Source: Polyangiaceae bacterium
GTDB lineage: Bacteria; Myxococcota_A; Polyangia; Polyangiales; Polyangiaceae
NCBI GenBank assembly: GCA_020633205.1
Contig: JACKEB010000010.1
Span: forward strand, 930,001 to 994,000
Reading direction: 5' to 3'
DNA: 64,000 nucleotides
Below, piece by piece: positions 62,076 through 64,000 of the stretch. The number at the start of each line of letters is the position of its first letter. Positions within the stretch are counted from its first letter, which is position 1. A model generated the notes under the pieces. That model did no database searches, was not told the DNA's origin, and saw only the letters and a list, made by a program, of their open reading frames with translations. A program made the translations under genes and the position numbers.

Positions 62076-62732
62076 GTGAACGCCTCCGTCACCCGTACCC
62101 GTAACGCCCCCAACACCCCGACCCTGTACTCGTCATCCTCCGACGACTGGTACACGCCCTCGGTCTACGTCGATGCAGCCAGGAGGGTCCTAGGCGGCAC
62201 CATCGACCTGGACCCGGCGTCCTGCCCTGCGGCGAACGCGGTGGTCCAGGCCAAGGACATCTACACGGCCGCTGACGACGGCCTGACGCAGCCCTGGTGG
62301 GGACGCGTGTGGCTCAACCCGCCTTTTGGTCGTCGGGCCCACAGGAACGACTCCAGCCAGGCCAGATGGGCCGAGCGGATGACCGCCGCGTACGAGGACG
62401 GGGAGATCGAGGCGGGGGTCCTCATGGTGTCGCATGTCCCGGATAGGACCTGGTGGCCCCAGCTGTACCGGTACCCGCTCGTGGTGACGGACCACCGGGT
62501 GGAGTTCTGGAGGCCGGGCAGGAAGGGGAGGAGGCCGCTGACGACGTCGGCGTTCGTGTACGTCGGGCCCTACGTGGAGAGGTTCAGCCGGCTGATGTCC
62601 GGGTTCGGCAGCGTTAGGCTGCCTGGAAGGAGCTGCACCGTCTGCGGCACTGAGATGTACGGCCGGTCTGACCGGGCGTACTGTTCGGGAGCCTGCCGGC
62701 AGCGGGCGTACCGCGTACGGGCCGGAGGCTAG
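62076..62732 (+). CDS. Phage DNA N6-adenine methyltransferase with C-terminal zinc finger
   Basis: Starting at GTG 62076, the 218-residue product carries DDWYTPSVYVDAARRVLG, IDLDPAS (43-49) and the catalytic NPPF (81-84), followed by LVVTDHRVEFWRPGRKG, matching the phage Dam (DNA_N-6-adenine_Mtase) family. A CxxC...CxxxC zinc finger (Cys187, Cys190, Cys203, Cys207) is added at the C-terminus. It probably protects phage DNA from restriction. No cognate nuclease is adjacent. Confidence 0.85.
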   Translation: MNASVTRTRNAPNTPTLYSSSSDDWYTPSVYVDAARRVLGGTIDLDPASCPAANAVVQAKDIYTAADDGLTQPWWGRVWLNPPFGRRAHRNDSSQARWAERMTAAYEDGEIEAGVLMVSHVPDRTWWPQLYRYPLVVTDHRVEFWRPGRKGRRPLTTSAFVYVGPYVERFSRLMSGFGSVRLPGRSCTVCGTEMYGRSDRAYCSGACRQRAYRVRAGG

Positions 62733-62839
62733 TACTCGGTACTCGGCCCGTGTGGGGAACTCCCGAGGTCCTGGCCCACACCTCGCCGCCTAGTCGGCCC
62801 GGTGGCCGGCGACAACTAGACCTCCCCATCCTGGTGTGG

Positions 62840-63100
62840 CTACTCCTTAGGGGACACCGTGGTGTCTCCACCCTCCACGCTCTCGAGGACGCAGGTTGTC
62901 TTGGCGGTGCAGAGGTAGGTGGCCTTGGGGCCGCAGCCCTTCACCAGCCACACGCTGTCAGAGATCTCGGTCACCGACAGCTGCCCGGCCGAGCAGTCAA
63001 ACTGGGAGGCATGACGTTGAGTCACTGTGCTCTGCTGGCTTGCGCAGCCGAGCATCAGGCACCCAAGGGTCAACGCGAGACCAACACGTAAGTGGGGCAT
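62840..63100 (-). CDS. Small Cys-containing lipoprotein
   Basis: The 86-residue product has a signal with lipobox CLMLGC and a mature part FDCSAGQLSVTEISDSVWLVKGCGPKATYLC....C, a short motif I associate with myxobacterial lipoproteins. Host-like moron in the prophage, or a boundary gene. Confidence 0.65.
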   Translation of the reverse strand: MPHLRVGLALTLGCLMLGCASQQSTVTQRHASQFDCSAGQLSVTEISDSVWLVKGCGPKATYLCTAKTTCVLESVEGGDTTVSPKE

Positions 63101-63482
63101 GAGTCCCCATACCCAACCTCGATGGGTGGCTCAATCGCCCCCGAGTGTCGTCCGCTGCTACTGTAGACAAACCTACCTGTAGGTGTGTCCTCCTTACACT
63201 GTGGTTGTGGGGAAATTTCGCCAACGAAGTTACTTACGAACGCGTTTTCGGATGGCCCCCGGCGTCAAACCCCCTAAATACTGTTGCCCCGGGGGGTCCG
63301 ATCGCAAATCGAGCCAAATTTGGCTCTAAAAAACATAGCAAAAATGCCGTAAATTTGGCACTTTTCAATATATCGGCCTAAAACGAGAGTCTTTTCCGAG
63401 GCGATCAGAAATCCAGCTGTTTTAGGCTGGATCGTGCGTGTTCGATGCAATTTCGTGAAGGGGCCCGGATTGGGTGGAGCAC
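63101..63482. promoter_or_regulatory. Gene-free AT-rich block with palindromes
   Basis: No convincing gene is seen. Bases 63300-63420 are far richer in A/T than the surroundings. GAGCCAAATTTGGCTC (63311-63326) is a perfect 16-base palindrome, and TGCCGTAAATTTGGCA (63345-63360) repeats its core with two mismatches, 34 bases away. Possible operators or replication origin. Confidence 0.5.
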
Positions 63483-63767
63483 TTAATCGTCGTCATCGTC
63501 GTAGTGGGCGCTGTGCACACTCTCCGTGTACTCGAGCCCACCATCGATCCTCTGATTCGCTGGGCAGCCGTTGCGATCGTACACCGGACGACCTCCCCAC
63601 ATCCTCTGCTCTTCAGTCCACGGTGAATCACACGCGACACGGTGCTCGTCAGGGTCCGGGGCCTCCGGGTCGTAGTCGTCACTGAACTCGTCTTCGTCGT
63701 CGTCGTCCTCGTCCTCGTCCTCGTCTTCGTCGTCCTCCAGCTCATCGTCCTCGTCTTCGTTCCTCAT
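63483..63767 (-). CDS. Very acidic small protein
   Basis: ATG 63767 is preceded by GGAGGT at good spacing; 94 residues. The first 40 residues are almost all Asp/Glu (MRNEDEDDELEDDEDEDE start), and the end is DDDDD. The middle is ordinary, with WTEEQRMWGGRPVYDRNGCP. The strong negative charge could mimic DNA, but no family is recognised. Confidence 0.65.
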   Translation of the reverse strand: MRNEDEDDELEDDEDEDEDEDDDDEDEFSDDYDPEAPDPDEHRVACDSPWTEEQRMWGGRPVYDRNGCPANQRIDGGLEYTESVHSAHYDDDDD

Positions 63768-63858
63768 GGCGACCTCCGTCTCTGGACAGCCGACGATCCT
63801 GGCACCCCTCTGCCGCAGAGGGAAGGACCAATGAGCCCCTAGCTCGCCCCGCCGTGAC

Positions 63859-63900
63859 ACCACCCGTGCTTCCGGGTGGTCTTCAGAGGTTCTGCCTCTG
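63859..63900 (+). other. Two tandem hairpins in a 5' leader
   Basis: ACCACCCG (63859-63866) pairs with CGGGTGGT (63873-63880), and CAGAGG (63884-63889) with CCTCTG (63895-63900). They precede the right-edge gene by about 75 bases. Confidence 0.55.
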
Positions 63901-63974
63901 TGGAGATTTCCACGGGGGTATTGACCGCGTGGGGCTTGGGGAGTGAGCGTCCATGCCTTTCTAGGAGGCAAGAC

Positions 63975-64000
63975 ATGGGATTGAATCAGACCGAGAGGGA
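63975..64000 (+). CDS. Start of a gene cut by the right window edge
   Basis: ATG 63975 follows AGGAGG at 63963-63968 with ideal spacing. Only MGLNQTER is visible. Function cannot be judged. Confidence 0.6.

Overview
The window reads as a piece of a myxobacterial chromosome (Myxococcota, most likely Polyangiales) with a prophage entering from the right. The host assignment rests on high GC, many lipoproteins whose lipobox Cys is followed by long Gly/Ser/Ala-rich linkers, two C-terminal MYXO-CTERM-like sorting tags (Gly-Cys, membrane segment, Arg cluster), and many lineage-restricted exported proteins. No taxonomic search was run.

Region 1 (1-32725) is host chromosome. It holds a molybdopterin oxidoreductase, an acid-ceramidase/NAAA-like amidase, families of Gly-linker lipoproteins, a site-2-protease-like M50 peptidase, a parDE pair with a frameshifted toxin, dtd, two Hsp20 genes, an SDR epimerase, a haloalkane-dehalogenase-like hydrolase, a TerB-like protein, a ferritin-like lipoprotein, a frameshifted NtrC-type regulator without a recognisable GAFTGA loop, a zinc-phospholipase-like surface protein, an M48 peptidase, UspA, LysR, a phospholipase D-like lipoprotein, a BLUF photoreceptor and a parallel beta-helix surface protein. 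Gene orientation is mixed and transcription units are short.

Region 2 (32726-36000) is a boundary zone. A tRNA-Thr(CGT) gene is followed by a single-domain CHAT/caspase-like protease, an exported trypsin-like protease, a 16-bp perfect palindrome close to the myxobacterial parS site, and a Cys-rich lipoprotein. These look like prophage or island cargo beside a tRNA attachment site.

Region 3 (36000-59756) is a nearly complete contractile-tail (myovirus) late operon on the minus strand. Read in the direction of transcription it runs: ATPase-only terminase paralogue, small terminase, large terminase, DUF935 portal, S49 protease/scaffold, decoration protein, Mu-T-like major capsid, a strong terminator, connectors, sheath, tube, a lambda G/GT-type chaperone pair with a -1 frameshift signal, tape measure, hub, spike, gp25-like wedge, baseplate J, tail fibres, and three coupled small genes (two with coiled coil plus membrane anchor) that may be the lysis module. 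Heads look Mu-like, but no transposase is seen.

Region 4 (59757-64000) is transcribed mostly rightward: a regulator with two sigma-region-4-like HTHs facing the late operon across an inverted repeat, a HEPN-motif protein, a histone-H1-like tailed protein, a phage DNA adenine methyltransferase with a zinc finger, a small lipoprotein, an AT-rich block with palindromes, a very acidic protein and the start of one more gene. No integrase, repressor or second attachment site lies in the window, so the prophage continues to the right.

Three genes (parE, the NtrC-like regulator and a tail fibre) each carry a single-base disruption. These may be real mutations or assembly errors.
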